Under the pieces are notes generated by a model. The model did not search any database. It was not told the origin of the DNA and was given only the letters and a program-made list of their open reading frames with translations. From NCBI GenBank assembly GCA_019914945.1, contig CM034110.1, positions 8,139,808-8,203,807 on the forward strand: a stretch of 64,000 nucleotides of DNA, read 5' to 3'. Made by a program: the position numbers and the translations under genes. Every line of letters begins with the position of its first letter. Positions within the stretch are counted from its first letter, which is position 1. This DNA is from Typha latifolia (Eukaryota; Streptophyta; Magnoliopsida; Poales; Typhaceae). This document shows, piece after piece, positions 48,899 to 61,522 of this stretch.

Positions 48899-51800
48899 CT
48901 ATAACTCTATCATTTCCAAGTTAATATGTGTACCCTTTACATTATACTTCCAAAACCAACTTCCACTATCCATCAGTTCATCAGATATAGGATCCAACTT
49001 AACAACAAAACCTGAAAGCAAAAAATATGGCCATACAGCAAATCAAGCAAAGATTTTGGAGATGTGTGTATCAATATTACAAGAGAAATAAATTGCAGTA
49101 AAGAGAGGCAAGAAAATCTTCCATAGTATCATGGTATATGGCATCACAATATTAGTTCAATCTATGTGAATAAATTAAAGCTTGAAGATCAATTTCATTA
49201 AGGCATTGTTTAACCCAGATTGCAATGCTTTACAAACTAATGCGAAACAACTACTACAATTAGATCCTTTGATGGAAATGCTATGACACCAAAACTAAAG
49301 ATGAAAGGTGAAAATATGTCATACTGTAGTGAAATAAGTATACAAACCTGCACAATCCTGAATGACAGACATCCTATAACCATTTGGAACTTCAAATTCA
49401 TGGGTACCCTGGATAGATAGAACAGACAAACAGACAAATACCATGAGATGCAAAACTAATTATAAGTGCTCTACTAATAGCCAGCTAAATTTACCTGCAA
49501 GACTACATCTGTTGCCTCAAATTCTGCATTTCCATGCAGAATGATCTTCAATGTCTCGATTCTCTCAACATCATGCTTCCAGTAGACATTGTTGGGAGAG
49601 TTCCAATTGATTCCTTTATTCAGGACCCTAACTCTTTGCAGTTTGCATCTCCCGCATCTTCCACAAGAGATACATCAAGTAAGATACAATTTTCACGAGC
49701 TGATAATAGTGCAAAAGTAACATAAGAGTATTTTACCTGGTGCCATACTGCAGCATTGGATCACCTTTATCGTTCATCATCATTGAACCCATGATATTTT
49801 CAGCTAGAATAATAAGGCTACCATCCAGCTGAATTTCAGAAAACATTAGGATTGCTAAATGTAAAATCATAATGAAGTATTGAAAATCATATCTCATTGA
49901 TGACTACCTCTACATCATTCCACAAAAACTCAGCTATCTCTACTTGTAATTCAGAACCCTCATGTATGGAGCCACCTAAGAACTGCAGGAAGTTAAATTT
50001 CAAGTCAGTGACTATGTTTATAAGATTTCATGAAGAAGAAAGAAGTAATTAGACGCTAGACTTGACTTAGTCATGAACCACAACAAACAAACAACAGTGG
50101 TCCTTGTCGAATTTAAATGCCGTCAGACACCTAATAAAAATCTGAACCTAATAAACCGGAAGCAAAGTTTGAGGCATTCAAATCAGATTGGCATATTAGA
50201 TTGATTTTTAAAAAAAAAACCAGCAGGTATCTCAGTGCAGCCAAAGAAAAAAGCCTCATATAGGATGAGCTAATTATAAATTTTTAGTAATCAAACATTT
50301 GGAAGCCCGGCGATTTTGTCCTTTCAGACACAAACAACATACTTACAGTATAAAGAATATATTAGATGAAAGAAAGTTAAAGATCCATACAGTCATATAT
50401 TGTTTGGTGAATACTGAGCATACCTTCTGCTTCGTTATCTCCCAGAGAGGACCTAAAGCAGGATGGAGAAAAATGAGAAAAGGAGGTGCGCAATTGAAGT
50501 AGTTGATATTGTCTTTGATCTAACAAAATGAAAATATGTTAAAAATTGAAATATTCAAGGGCAAAGTAAATCTAAGCATTTACATCGACATTTTATATCT
50601 ACTATAAGATTCAAAATTAATGTACTCAAAGCATAAAATGAAAGAGAAATCATATCTTGCTATTTGCATATGAAACTATTTCCAACTTGGGAATCTCACC
50701 TCTCAAACTATTTGCGTATTCAATCACACAACTTATCAAGTGAAAACATCAAGATCCTAGAATGCTATATGGAAGCTTATTTACCTTAGGAACTTCTATA
50801 TTGCAACTTGACAGAAGATCATAGGCATTCCGCATAACATCCAACAGAGAACCCTCTGGGGTCTGCATATCAACTCAAACAAGAACGTGGTAAAACAAAA
50901 GAAAATGAAAGATCAATGAAAGCGCACACAAATTCATGAATAGAAGACTAAATATAGTTGTTAGCTAATCTAACCACAGCAAGAAAGAGTAAACATAGAT
51001 CTGTCATGGGAAATGCTAACCACAGATGAAAACTAAATTGTAAAAGTTGCAAAACAGTTCATTGAGACATCAATTGCCAAAACAATGACAGCAATGTCAT
51101 TTCTATACTTATATCGCATGTATAACTGTGGGAGTTCACTGACCTGGTGCAATGATATGTCCTCTAATTTCCTTTTCCTTTTAGCTGATGACGTGACCTT
51201 TTTTCTTTCATTGTATACAATGAACGTGTCAAGTTCACCTACCAGAATGGCAGATAAGAAAAATTGTTAAAAGACAACTACAAGTACAAGCAGAGATTAT
51301 TAAAAGCTAACAGTCTTATGAAGGTACTGAGTTTAAATGTCATACTTTCTATAACTTTATTGCACCTAGAGTTATATGTATTCAGAAAGTTGTCAGCAAT
51401 ATTTTGCATTGTACACTCCAGCCTGCCACCAGAAGTGCTGCAACACAGACAAGTTAGGCTTGCAATTAGAAGATAAATAAATCATCAACAAACACTCACT
51501 TAACTCAATTTCACTAGAAACTCCAGAATTAAACATCCAATATTTAGAATGGGCTAGTCAAATGTAGAATAGGATAATAGAATATAAGAAAAATCTTACG
51601 ATATGTAGTAATAGGCCTATTTACCTATTCATAAACTTATAGAGTAGCAGTAATATGTATTTCTAGCAGAAATTTTTTTCCACTAATTTCCAATGAACAG
51701 ATAATCATCTACCAGAAAAATATGGGAGGAAAAGAGCTTTAACTCTAGATGATATCAAAGAAGTCTGACGTAAATAATTGAAGCATTATGTACCTACACT

Positions 51801-54800
51801 CAAATCCAAGATGATCCACATAAGAAACTGCCTTTTTCAGATTTAACACCATGCCTGGTAAGGACATAGCATTTTGACTAGATCCAACTTTTTCAGCAGC
51901 ATGTAGATCGACATAAAGAATGTTTGTGTTTGCCGGAAAATCTTCCTGCAAGCTTAAAACCAGTAAAAGAAGATTATAACAAAAGGTGAGAATAAAAACT
52001 ATCAGATTTTTCAATAGAGTGCAAAACTGTTGTTCAAGAAAGATACACATGACGAGGCAAGGACTTCTGAGGAATAATAGAAGGCAATAAAAGAGGAAAA
52101 ATAACTAATGATGTTTAAATAAGCCATCTTAGACAAGAAAAATATCAACTTCTGGCTTCAAAAAATGAACACAAACAAGTGGAAGTAAAGAAAAATGAAA
52201 AGAAAATGGAAAAAAAATATAGGAAGAAATGCTGTTTCTGTGATTCAAAGGTGAATTAACCTTGGTGAACTTTATGAAACTAACCAAATAGTCATTACTT
52301 GAAGAAATACTAAATTCATCATATGGGGGAAAAATCATTATGCAAACAATTGGACCTCAATAGGTCTCACACATAGCTAGAACAAAATATTATGTATGTT
52401 GCTGTGGAATGACAGTAGAAAGATTTAGCCAATCTACCTGCCTAGAGAAATAGCAGCATCCATAATACCAAATTTGTCAAACTCAGTGTACTCGATGCAT
52501 GTGATACCATATGACCATTGTCCATCAGTATTTTGTTTTTCAAGAAGAACATTTATCCCTTCCGTAGCTCCAAAGTTTCGCTCACAAGACGCAAAACCTA
52601 ATTTCTGAAGCATGTTAAAATACTAGAGATAAGTAAGAATAAATAGAATATCGAGCTGCTTGGTGTATAGAACTCCAGAACGTAATGGTGAATGCTAGTT
52701 TCAGAAAAAATGAACAATGATGATAGCAACAGCTCTTGTTCATGCAAAACCAAAAAGCAACAAGAACAGACTACACAGTATAGATCTTAAACTAAAAGCG
52801 CTACTTTTATGGGAGGGTAACTTAAGACTCCTCTTCTACTAGTTTAATTTTATCAACACTTACTGCTCCATGGATAAATCTTAAACTGAGTATTAAGTGT
52901 TGATAATCACATATTTCAGGTGAAAACAACAAATCCATCCATATATCTATACCTTATTGTGGTGTAGGCCTAATCCAGACAAAGCCAAAAGTGTCAAATC
53001 AGTTGCAGCAACAACATTACTGTGAATATACAACAGAAGACACAATGAGCAATTATAACGTTTCAAATGTTAGCATAATGACTATAATGTATTGACATAA
53101 TGCAAAAGGATAACCTGACTTGCCGTACAGTTGCACCTTTTCTTCCATGACTAAAGAACCAGCGAAATACGCCTTTGTCATATGCAAGTTTCCAAACTGC
53201 ACCATGACCACCAGGCTTGCAAACTGGAAAAAGTGATCTGCTAATCAACCACTTACCATCTTCAGCAGCTACAACTGGCACCAGAGGCTGGAAAAGCAAA
53301 ACCAAGAACTGTCAAACAGGTTACACAAAATATACTTTTCTTCAAAGTTTGAACAATTTAAAAACTACACAGTGAAAAAAAAAGGTTGAACAGGTCAAGC
53401 AAATTACAAGAATTATAATATATTACCTGCTCAAAAAGTTGAAAATTCTGTCGGCCTCTACCAAACCATTCAAGTCTTTCACAAAGTGCAGTTACATGCT
53501 CATGGTTGTTCTTTGCTGAACTTGTCATAATTGCAACAGGTGTAATAGATTGCCTCCCATAGATCTTGAAGTGAACAAATTCTCTAGCCTGTCATTAATT
53601 GGGGAGTTATCAATAAATATTAGCAATGCAACTCAGTCACAAGCTATAAGAAATCTCATCTAAAAGCATATACAAGTATAACAAATAGAACAAAACAACA
53701 TATCAAAATAGATTTAGGAAATATTAAAACATGAAATCTCTTATAAAATACCATGCAATGTAGGTCTGAATTTCCATGATATTCAATTCTTTGCAATTAA
53801 TTCAAATGTAGTCATATTGTTCCTTTGTCTTTACTTACAAATAAACCTACACCTGATCAAGTATGTTGTAGAATAATTCAAATGTACTATGTCAACCCCT
53901 AATCAGCAGAGTCACAAGATGACTCTTTGGTCAAGCAAAAATCGAGGATACGAGAAAACAAGCTCAAGTATGTTGATGAAGACAAAAAAATTAACTGGGA
54001 CAGCTAGTATTTGTTTTACAGAAAACAAGCCTAATCTGAAAGTAGTTTCTTTGAAGTGAGTTATTTACCTGGAGATCTCTTATTAAGCCTTCCAATAAAG
54101 TTCTCCCACAGTATGGAAGCATAGCAGTAGGAAGACATTCACCTGTGTCTGGGTCAACTAGACCAAGACGGTCTCCAGCACCACCAAGTGGATAAATTTC
54201 ACCCAATTCTGGCAAACCCTAAAAATGATTTAACTTTAGCAGTAGTTGGTATAAGAACTGATAATTTAAAATGAAGTAATCATGAGATAAGAAAAGGGGA
54301 AGCCAATTAAGAAATAGCAATTATGTCAAGCCAACCTCAATTCCCCACAAAGCTGCTTGATGTGCATATTCTGTATTCTCCATAAGATTAAGTCCACTAG
54401 GAACATGAAGCTCCATAAACTCACTACTCCTTGACTGGTAAACTTGAGCTTTTGAGGGTAAAAGAAGCTCTAAAGCCATAATTTGGTATCTGAGAAAGAC
54501 AAGGAAATAGAGAGTAGAGAGTCATTATTGGAAAAGAATCATGCATAATGAGGTATGTACTTTGTTCCCAACACTAGACACCTACATAATCTATCGGCTT
54601 GCATTTTTTAAAAATTTCAATTGAGGAATATAACAAGTTTAAGGTCCAATTGAGGAATATCTAATTGTCTAAGACAGGTTGCCCGTCCTGAAAATGAAAA
54701 GAACGCCCAACACCCAGTAAAGAGAGATCAGAAAAAGCATGAAACACCCATATATTATGCATTCGAATTAACTGTTAAAATATAACTGAAAGACCATAGA

Positions 54801-55587
54801 ATCCAATGCAAATAATAACGAAATTCAACATGCAGAGCTCCAGCCTATCTGAAATTAAATATTTTCTTGCCTTTCGGAAAAATTCTTTATCAAGTAAAGA
54901 AGACTTATTTCCTTACCCAATGATCCCTCCAATGCAATCATAGAACTGTTCGATCTCACCAAGAACCTTCAGCAGCTTCCTCAACATCTCCAACTCCCCA
55001 ATTCCCATCCCACCAACTCCATCGTCACCAACCGCAACCCCAACCCCATGCCCCTCGAAGCTCCAATTCTCTATCATATCTGCCAACGCATACAGCGCGC
55101 TCTTCAACGCGCCCCCATCCTCCTTCCTCCCCTCTCCGGCGCCACCGCCGCCCCAATCCACCTCCGAGCCAAGAACGTGCTCCTGCCCGGCCGCAACCAA
55201 GCATTTAATCAAGAAGACCTCCGACGGCTCCAATTGCGCCAAAACCCCACCTTTCCCGTTCCCAAGGAAGTCCCTAACCCTAGAATCGGAATCAAGGACG
55301 CGGAGCTTCTCCTCGACGGTCTTCGCGGAGCGAAGCCGAGAACGGACGGCGTCGAGGCGGGCGATCTCCCTCGAGAAGGGGAACTCGGAGGGCGGTGCAT
55401 GATTGACAGGGGCGGTGGACACGCGCCGCGGGCGAGAAATGGAGGAGGAGGAGGAAGGGAAGGAGAGGGAGAATAGGGGATTCGGGAAAGGGAGGGACCG
55501 AGAGCGAGAAGGAGAGGTAAAAAAGAAGAAGGGAAGAGAGGGGGAGGAGAAAGAGCGAGAGGGGAGGAGAGAGAGAGGATTCGCCAT
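48899..55587 (-). CDS. UGP3: UTP-glucose-1-phosphate uridylyltransferase 3, chloroplastic
   Basis: Seventeen exons, all GT-AG and in phase, give 855 residues (Arabidopsis UGP3 is about 880): 55587-54917, 54489-54336, 54218-54069, 53588-53427, 53287-53115, 53019-52953, 52604-52438, 51952-51794, 51437-51346, 51238-51144, 50862-50785, 50519-50424, 49982-49908, 49828-49737, 49657-49495, 49408-49348, 49011-48899. The N-terminus is a Ser/Phe-rich transit peptide. The nucleotidyltransferase signature is [20 protein letters not shown] in exon 3, and the uridine-binding region includes [21 protein letters not shown] typical UGP3 basic stretch, [19 protein letters not shown], follows, then RCGRCKL and [10 protein letters not shown]. 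Family knowledge: UGP3 makes plastid UDP-glucose for sulfolipid synthesis through SQD1. Exon 9 must use the donor GAAA|GTATGA, not the nearer TCTAG|GTGC, to keep frame. Confidence 0.95.
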
Positions 55588-56906
55588 TGGAGAGGTTAGG
55601 GAGGGAGATGGAGGGAGTGGAAAGAGTGAAGGGTTTAAATAGAGGAGAGAGGTGGGAGGGAGATAGAGAGGATAAGACAGGTAGAGCGGGGTGAGAGATG
55701 CTTGGAATGTGAGCGCATATGCTTTGGGTTTCCATTCCTATCGCGGGATTTCGTCTGCCGTATAACGAGATATGAGTATGCCATGCCACCGGTTCACAGT
55801 TGGTTGGGTATCTCTATAGCTAAAATTTGCAATTCGAATAAGTAATCTTTATATACGACAACGACTACTACTACTACAGCAGCACAGTGATAGAAGAGTA
55901 TATACTCATGGCAGGAGATTATGGGTATATCTAATAATAATGGGATTATTAGGGTGGATAGCAATAGGCATCCAGAATAATAAAGCGTGTAATTTTCTTA
56001 TTAAACTATCTGAAACTAATTAACACGTGCATATTATCATCTTATATAAAATAGCAATCGTTTCACTAATCCTGGGCTGAAACAGAGCCTAAATTTTATT
56101 AGAAAAATTAAGCAAGGCCTACTAATCGGCCTGGACCTGAGCATGGTAACTCGCCCCCGTTCGACCCGGCCTAGTCGGCCCATATTTTGGGGTCAGTCAA
56201 AGTCTTTTTTTACCCAATGGATCGGCCAATAAGTTTAAACCCAATTGAACTTCAGATCAGAGTTGGACTTGACGCCATTTTTATAGACCAAATCCGACCC
56301 AACCCAATATATATATATATATGCTCTTGGTCTAGGTATTTTTATATCTATGGAGAGTTAACTCTTTTTTCAGCTTATATTTAACCTAGAGACTTTCAAT
56401 GATAGAAAAATAAGTATTTTTTAACAATCAATATGCATAGTTGGAGAACCCTGCATATATCTAAGGTTGTTGCAAATTTGAACTCACACAAATTTGCCGT
56501 GAAAAAAAATGCTTTGCAGTAGGCTTGGTTTGACTAGGTTCAACGCGTTAGTGTAAATTACTTTGGAGGAGTAGTTTGGCGACAGCTCAATAGCTTTTAA
56601 CTCAACATAATGGTTGATAGTGCATCAATTTGGAGCTATAGATGCTTTTAGGTAAGCTTAGTGGCCATGTTCATGTCTCAGTTATTGAGACGGTTAATTC
56701 AGTTGTCAAGCCTATTATTCCCTTTTTTTTTAAAGAAAAAAGGTATAATATATCCAATACTTTGATTTTAAGTTTTTAACTACCCATAATTTCCCTCAAC
56801 TACTTTATTAGATAAACGTAATCTAAATTAGATCAACGTTTTAGAGCCCAAGAAACGCCTAACCTAGTGCGTTAATCTTTATCGTCTCAAGTCTTATTCC
56901 TACTCC
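55588..56906. other. Divergent promoter region, UGP3 and GDSL gene
   Basis: The UGP3 side is purine-rich near the ATG, with a TATA-like CTATTTAAA on the minus strand at about 55634-55642. The middle (55900-56850) is AT-rich with no coding pattern. Confidence 0.5.
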
Positions 56907-56914
56907 TATATATA
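56907..56914 (+). promoter_or_regulatory. TATA box of the GDSL gene
   Basis: TATATATA 46 bp upstream of the ATG at 56953, a compact promoter with a very short leader. Confidence 0.6.
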
Positions 56915-56952
56915 GAGAGAGAACATTATGTAGATCACCACCACCCAAAGTA

Positions 56953-58508
56953 ATGGAAAAAGTTAACCTCGCCATGGATCTCTTCTTCTTCCTCCTTACC
57001 ATCTTCTCTCTCTTCCACCATCCTGTACAAGCTCTAACCCACAACATCTCCGCCGTCTTCGCCTTCGGCGATTCGACGCTCGACCCGGGCAACAATAACC
57101 ACCTCTCCACCCTCATCAAGGCGAATCATCCACCCTACGGCCGCGACTTCCCCGGCTCCGCCGCCACCGGCCGTTTCACCGACGGCAAGCTCATCACCGA
57201 CTATCTCGTCTCTTCCTTGCAAATAAATGATCTCCTACCACCCTATTATGGCTACAACTTTACCACCAATGAGATGCCCACCGGCGTGAGCTTCGCGTCC
57301 GCCGGCTCCGGCTTGGATGATCTCACCGCCGCCACGTCGAACGTCGAGACGATCGCGACCCAAGTCGAGAACTTTGAAGCATATATTGAGAAGATGAAGG
57401 GTATGTTAGGAGAGGAGAAGGGTGACGAGATTCTGAAGAATGCGATGATTATTATAGGTGCTGGATCGAATGACTTGATTATGAATTATTACTTGCTTCC
57501 TTCGAGGAGGAGTAGTTTTACTCTCGCTCAGTACCATGCCTTCCTTATTGAGAAGCTTCAATCTCTTATTCAGGTCTTCTCTTCTCATTTTTTAAGCTTT
57601 TCTTTTTGTTAACTTAGCATGCCAGCTAAGGTTTATCTGGATCTATATATGTCTTAGTAAAGTAAATTAGGTTAATTAATTATCCGAAGTCAACTTCCTC
57701 TAGTTATATCTTTCCTCAAGCGCACGTATACGTGCTAAGGCGTTATACGTTTTGAAAGAAAAATTTGTACGATTTCACGAGGTATGCCAACCAAGTGTAT
57801 CATATTTTAAAGATTAAAAATCTTTAAATTGAATTGGGCATGAATTGATTAGTATAAACTTTTCAAAAAAAATTATAATAACAAGCATCTAACCTGTGGT
57901 TTTAATTGTCAAAACTGCAGCAACTCTACGCGATGGGAATTCGAAAGTTTGCAGTGGCCGGCCTTCCACCGATCGGATGCCTCCCATTGCAGATGACTCT
58001 CAGCGGCATTTCGTCGAACATCACTCCACACCCTCGCGCTTGCATAGCGGATCAGAACGCCGCCGCGAGTAGCTACAACTCCGATCTCCAAACGATGATC
58101 CAGAAGCTGCAGTCTGCTCCTGGGTGGCAAAAGCCCCTCGTCAAGATCGCATACGTAGACATTTATAATCCCTTGATGGACATGGTTCAGAATCCAATCA
58201 AATATGGTAAGAAGGTTTAAGCTACTTGACAAATGATAGCTTGATCCTTTTTTGCTTTTAGGTCCCTTCTTTTTGCAAACGACCTCCTCCATTATCAACC
58301 TTTTAAATTTTTAGGTTTCACCGAGACAACGAGGGGATGCTGTGGAACTGGACTAGTAGAGATGGGACCATTGTGCAATTCTCAAGCTATGACATGCCCA
58401 TCTCCTTCCACATTTATGTTTTGGGATTCTGTTCATCCATCACAAGCAGCATATGAAGCTCTTGCAAACCTTTTAACGCTAACAGTGCTACCACAACTTG
58501 AAGATTAG
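56953..58508 (+). CDS. GDSL esterase/lipase, secreted
   Basis: Three exons, 56953-57573, 57921-58206 and 58315-58508, give 366 residues, typical for plant GDSL lipases. Residues 1-27 form a signal peptide (hydrophobic LFFFLLTIFSLF, cleavage likely after PVQA). The catalytic Ser is Ser41 in the block I motif VFAFGDSTLDPGNNN. The block II Gly is in SFASAGSGLDD, the block III Asn is in GAGSNDL, and block V supplies Asp340 and His343 in FWDSVHPS. All SGNH residues are present, so it is probably active. Substrates in this large family range over cutin, seed lipids and xylan acetyl groups and cannot be predicted here. ATGs at 56953 and 56974 are both possible; the first is used. Intron sites match the common plant GDSL pattern. 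Confidence 0.95.
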
Positions 58509-58787
58509 GTACAGTATTATATGATTGTGGTTAATTAGCAATTTAGGGTTTAGGATAGTTTAGGGCATATTCTTTAATGTCTTCATACATATTCATGTGA
58601 AACAAGTATTGCTTTAACATTTGTGCAGTAGCTTGTTGTGAGATCAATCTCCCAGTAAAGTAGCATTAACACCTGTACTCACATGATCACCACGTGAGAG
58701 GAAGAAGAATGGCTACCGTAAACTTTTCCAAAAGTCATATTAGGATCGTAACACATCATTATCACAAGCTCTGTCTAGGGTGTCAAA

Positions 58788-58896
58788 ATAAACTATTTGA
58801 ATTTTCGACCCTAAGTATTGTTTTAATGATTGATTTGAATTTTCAGTCTGAGTCTAAGTCGGCTCGTATAAATTCAGCTTGATAAGCTCAACTCAA

Positions 58897-58943
<47 letters not shown>

Positions 58944-59225
58944 TTATTTATATTTAGGTTTAGGTTTTTAATTTAATAGCTTCTATAATCCTATCTCTAT
59001 TTAACCATAACTCTAAGTTATATGCAACAAACCCAACCTGCTCCTCATCCTCCATCCTGCTCTATCGACGAGCTTTTCTGCCTCCTCCTCCTTCGGCCAG
59101 CTATCGCCTCCATCTCCCTTTCCTTGGGCAAGGATCGTCTCTTCCTCTTCCTCCAATCAAGCTCGAAAGTTTAGACTCGGGCTTAGGGTTGATAGGGCTC
59201 GGCTCAAGTTGAGCTGAGCCTAAAT
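58788..59225 (+). mobile_element. hAT-like repeat related to the insertion in the Em gene
   Basis: Begins TAGGGTGTCAAAATAAACT and contains GGCTCGTATAAA, GCTTGATAAGCTC and GCTCGAAAGTTTAGACTCGG, the same words in the same order as the 19400-19940 element. It is split by a long (TA)n tract. The right boundary near 59225 is approximate. Confidence 0.4.
58902..58939. repeat. (TA)n microsatellite
   Basis: About 19 TA dinucleotides, followed by TTTATTTATTTA. Confidence 0.9.
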
Positions 59226-59636
59226 ATCAAACTATGCTGGAAAGCTAAAGAGCTACACGCGACACATCCACCTACTAGTTTAATAAACTAGTGGGGACTC
59301 CTTCCATAAATAAGCTTCATGATGAAGCCCACAAATTTCAACATGGACAGCCCGGCCACTATAACGATCTGTAAACAAGCTAACGGCATGAGCCCATGAG
59401 CCCCACCATGTGATGATGGATTGGCTCATCATGCCCCTAGTACCATCACATGATCTTTCTAAGAGCCTTGCAGATGAGTGGGCTTAGTCAAAATGCACTT
59501 AAAGGGGAAGCACGAGCCATTAATAAGAGGATTGATGGCAAGTATAGCAACTTTGCGAGACATCACATAGGCCCATCATTGTTGTTATATTTAAATCTAC
59601 CGTAGGCTAATTGTAGGTCTAATTTAAAACGATTAC

Positions 59637-59667
<31 letters not shown>

Positions 59668-60796
59668 CTATATCCTTCGTCGAGAGCTTACAAGTTACAA
59701 GGTTGAGATGTCACTTTCGACGGTTAATCTATAGACTTCTTTGATGAATGATGGGTCCTCAATAGCCTAATCCTCATTTTAGAAAGTTGTCATCCAACTA
59801 AACTACTTGTTTCCTTTGAGTTTAGAGATCCCTCTGAACTAGTTCAGTAATCAAACATTTATTTATCTTTTTCATATCTAATCAAATTTATTTTTAAAAA
59901 AATTAAAACTAAGAAAGAAAGACAAACTAATCAAGTTTACTAGTACGAATGGAATGGCTTGTTTTAAAAGACATTATCTTAAAACACCTAAGTGTGAGGC
60001 ACGATCATGCAAGTGAGAGACAACCACTTCTAACAGATAGATGCATTCCCACTTGATCATAATTTTCTTTTCTTTTCTTTTTCTATTTTACACCGACAAA
60101 AATAAATAAGGAATAAATCTCACACCATGATCCACATGCCTTTCGAAATTGGTGTTCCATCTCCATCAAATAGAAGCTTAAGTTGGTTCCAATGAATATG
60201 GAGATAAGGTATCATCTTGAGAACAAAATAAATCATACAAATGTGAACCAGAGTAGCTCATGAACACTTTGCAGGTGTAAACTGTTCAAGAAAAATTACA
60301 AGCTAATGATGCAATAACTTGTGTAATTAATCTTCCATTTCAATAAAGTTTAAACTAAGCAAATCAATACTTCAAGACAACGCATCATCACAGCCATAGT
60401 TAAAAGGAATCCAAAACTAAATAATGTAAAAGAAAAGGAGAGATGACCAAATTAAACATATACTATTTCATAAGAAAATGTTACGAAATTCCTTATACTA
60501 TGATATTTGTCTATAAGCATTTGCTTTCCATTTTCCAGATTAATATACAGCACACAGTAAGTAGAAGAAAAAAAGAAAGAAAGAAAAAAGGAACAATTAG
60601 GAACAAAGTTTCTTATCAATGTTACAGATTTAGGAACAGAGTTAGCAATCTAACATTGAAGACTAACAAAAACCCTAATCTTCTCTAGATATGCGAGCAT
60701 CATTTCTCAATCCATCTTCCATTCCCCTATTCCAAATCCTAATCAGATATAAAACCACAGTAGTAGAGAAGACGAGATCCAACCTTCCGATCTCGA
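59226..60796. other. Intergenic, 3' of GDSL and GRX-like genes
   Basis: AT-rich DNA without coding pattern. It includes another (TA)n run at 59637-59663 and the probable 3'UTR of the glutaredoxin-like gene (about 60600-60796). Confidence 0.5.
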
Positions 60797-61522
60797 TCAG
60801 ACGGCGGGAGGGAAGCAGTCCGGACACCGGAGAAGCCCATTCTCGTTGCAAGAGTTGCAGCTCCGGAATCCGCCCTTCTCACTGTACCTCTTGTGGCTCC
60901 CACTGCAGCTCTGGCACAGCACGAACCGCGCGCCGTAACACCGTCCGCACGCCGCGGCGGAGGCCGCCGGCGCCCCCTCGACGAGCCGTCGGAGCTCGCC
61001 GGACTCGTGGAGCTGTCGGATCTCGTCGGCGCCGCCGACGTAGCGACCGCCGACGAAGACCTGGGGGAGGGTGACGTGACGGCGGCGGTGAACGAGGAGG
61101 CCCTTTAACTCGTCGAGGAAGCGGGGGTCCATGGCGAGATCGCGCTCGTCGACGGCGACGCGGAAGCCGCGCAGGATGGATCTGACATAGCGGCAGTCCT
61201 CGAAGGTGGCGCGGACGACGCGGAGGGAGGTGAAGTAGAGCACGATGCGGCGGTCGTCGGGGGTGGAGGGGGAGGGGAGGGATCGCAGGGCTCGGAGGGC
61301 GGACGCAGCGATGCGGACCCGGTGGAATACGCGGAGGGCGGGCGAGGAAAGCGGCGCCGCCGCGGGAGAGATGGCGTCGTTGAGGATTAGGGTTTGGACG
61401 TCCTTGAGCGTGGAGAAGGAGAAGGAAGGGGAGCGGGGCGGGAAACGAGGGGTGAAGGCGGCATCGCCGCCTTCAACGGCGGCGGAGGAGGAGGAGCGAG
61501 TCTTAATCCATGGCGGCCACAT
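60797..61522 (-). CDS. Glutaredoxin-like protein with C-terminal Cys-rich zinc-binding region
   Basis: Intronless, 241 residues, ATG 61522 (MWPPWIKTRSSSSAAVEGGD). The N-terminal third is Ser/Pro-rich. The thioredoxin-fold part begins RRIVLYFTSLRVVRATFEDC and continues DELKGLL, TLPQVFVGGRYVGGADEIRQ and LHESGELRRLVEG. The C-terminus has four CxxC pairs (CGRC, CQSC, CNSC, CPDC), a DnaJ-like zinc-binding arrangement. This order matches the plant At5g39865-type glutaredoxin-domain family, which lacks a CPYC/CGFS active site; classical thiol reductase activity is therefore doubtful. The cellular role is unknown. Strong GC bias creates antisense ORFs at 60691-61108 and 61245-61669. Confidence 0.92.
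   Translation of the reverse strand: MWPPWIKTRSSSSAAVEGGDAAFTPRFPPRSPSFSFSTLKDVQTLILNDAISPAAAPLSSPALRVFHRVRIAASALRALRSLPSPSTPDDRRIVLYFTSLRVVRATFEDCRYVRSILRGFRVAVDERDLAMDPRFLDELKGLLVHRRRHVTLPQVFVGGRYVGGADEIRQLHESGELRRLVEGAPAASAAACGRCYGARFVLCQSCSGSHKRYSEKGGFRSCNSCNENGLLRCPDCFPPAV

Noticed and set aside
55236..55642. Plus-strand Glu/Arg/Gly-rich ORFs over the start of UGP3
   Set aside because: Antisense to the Ser/Pro-rich transit peptide region.
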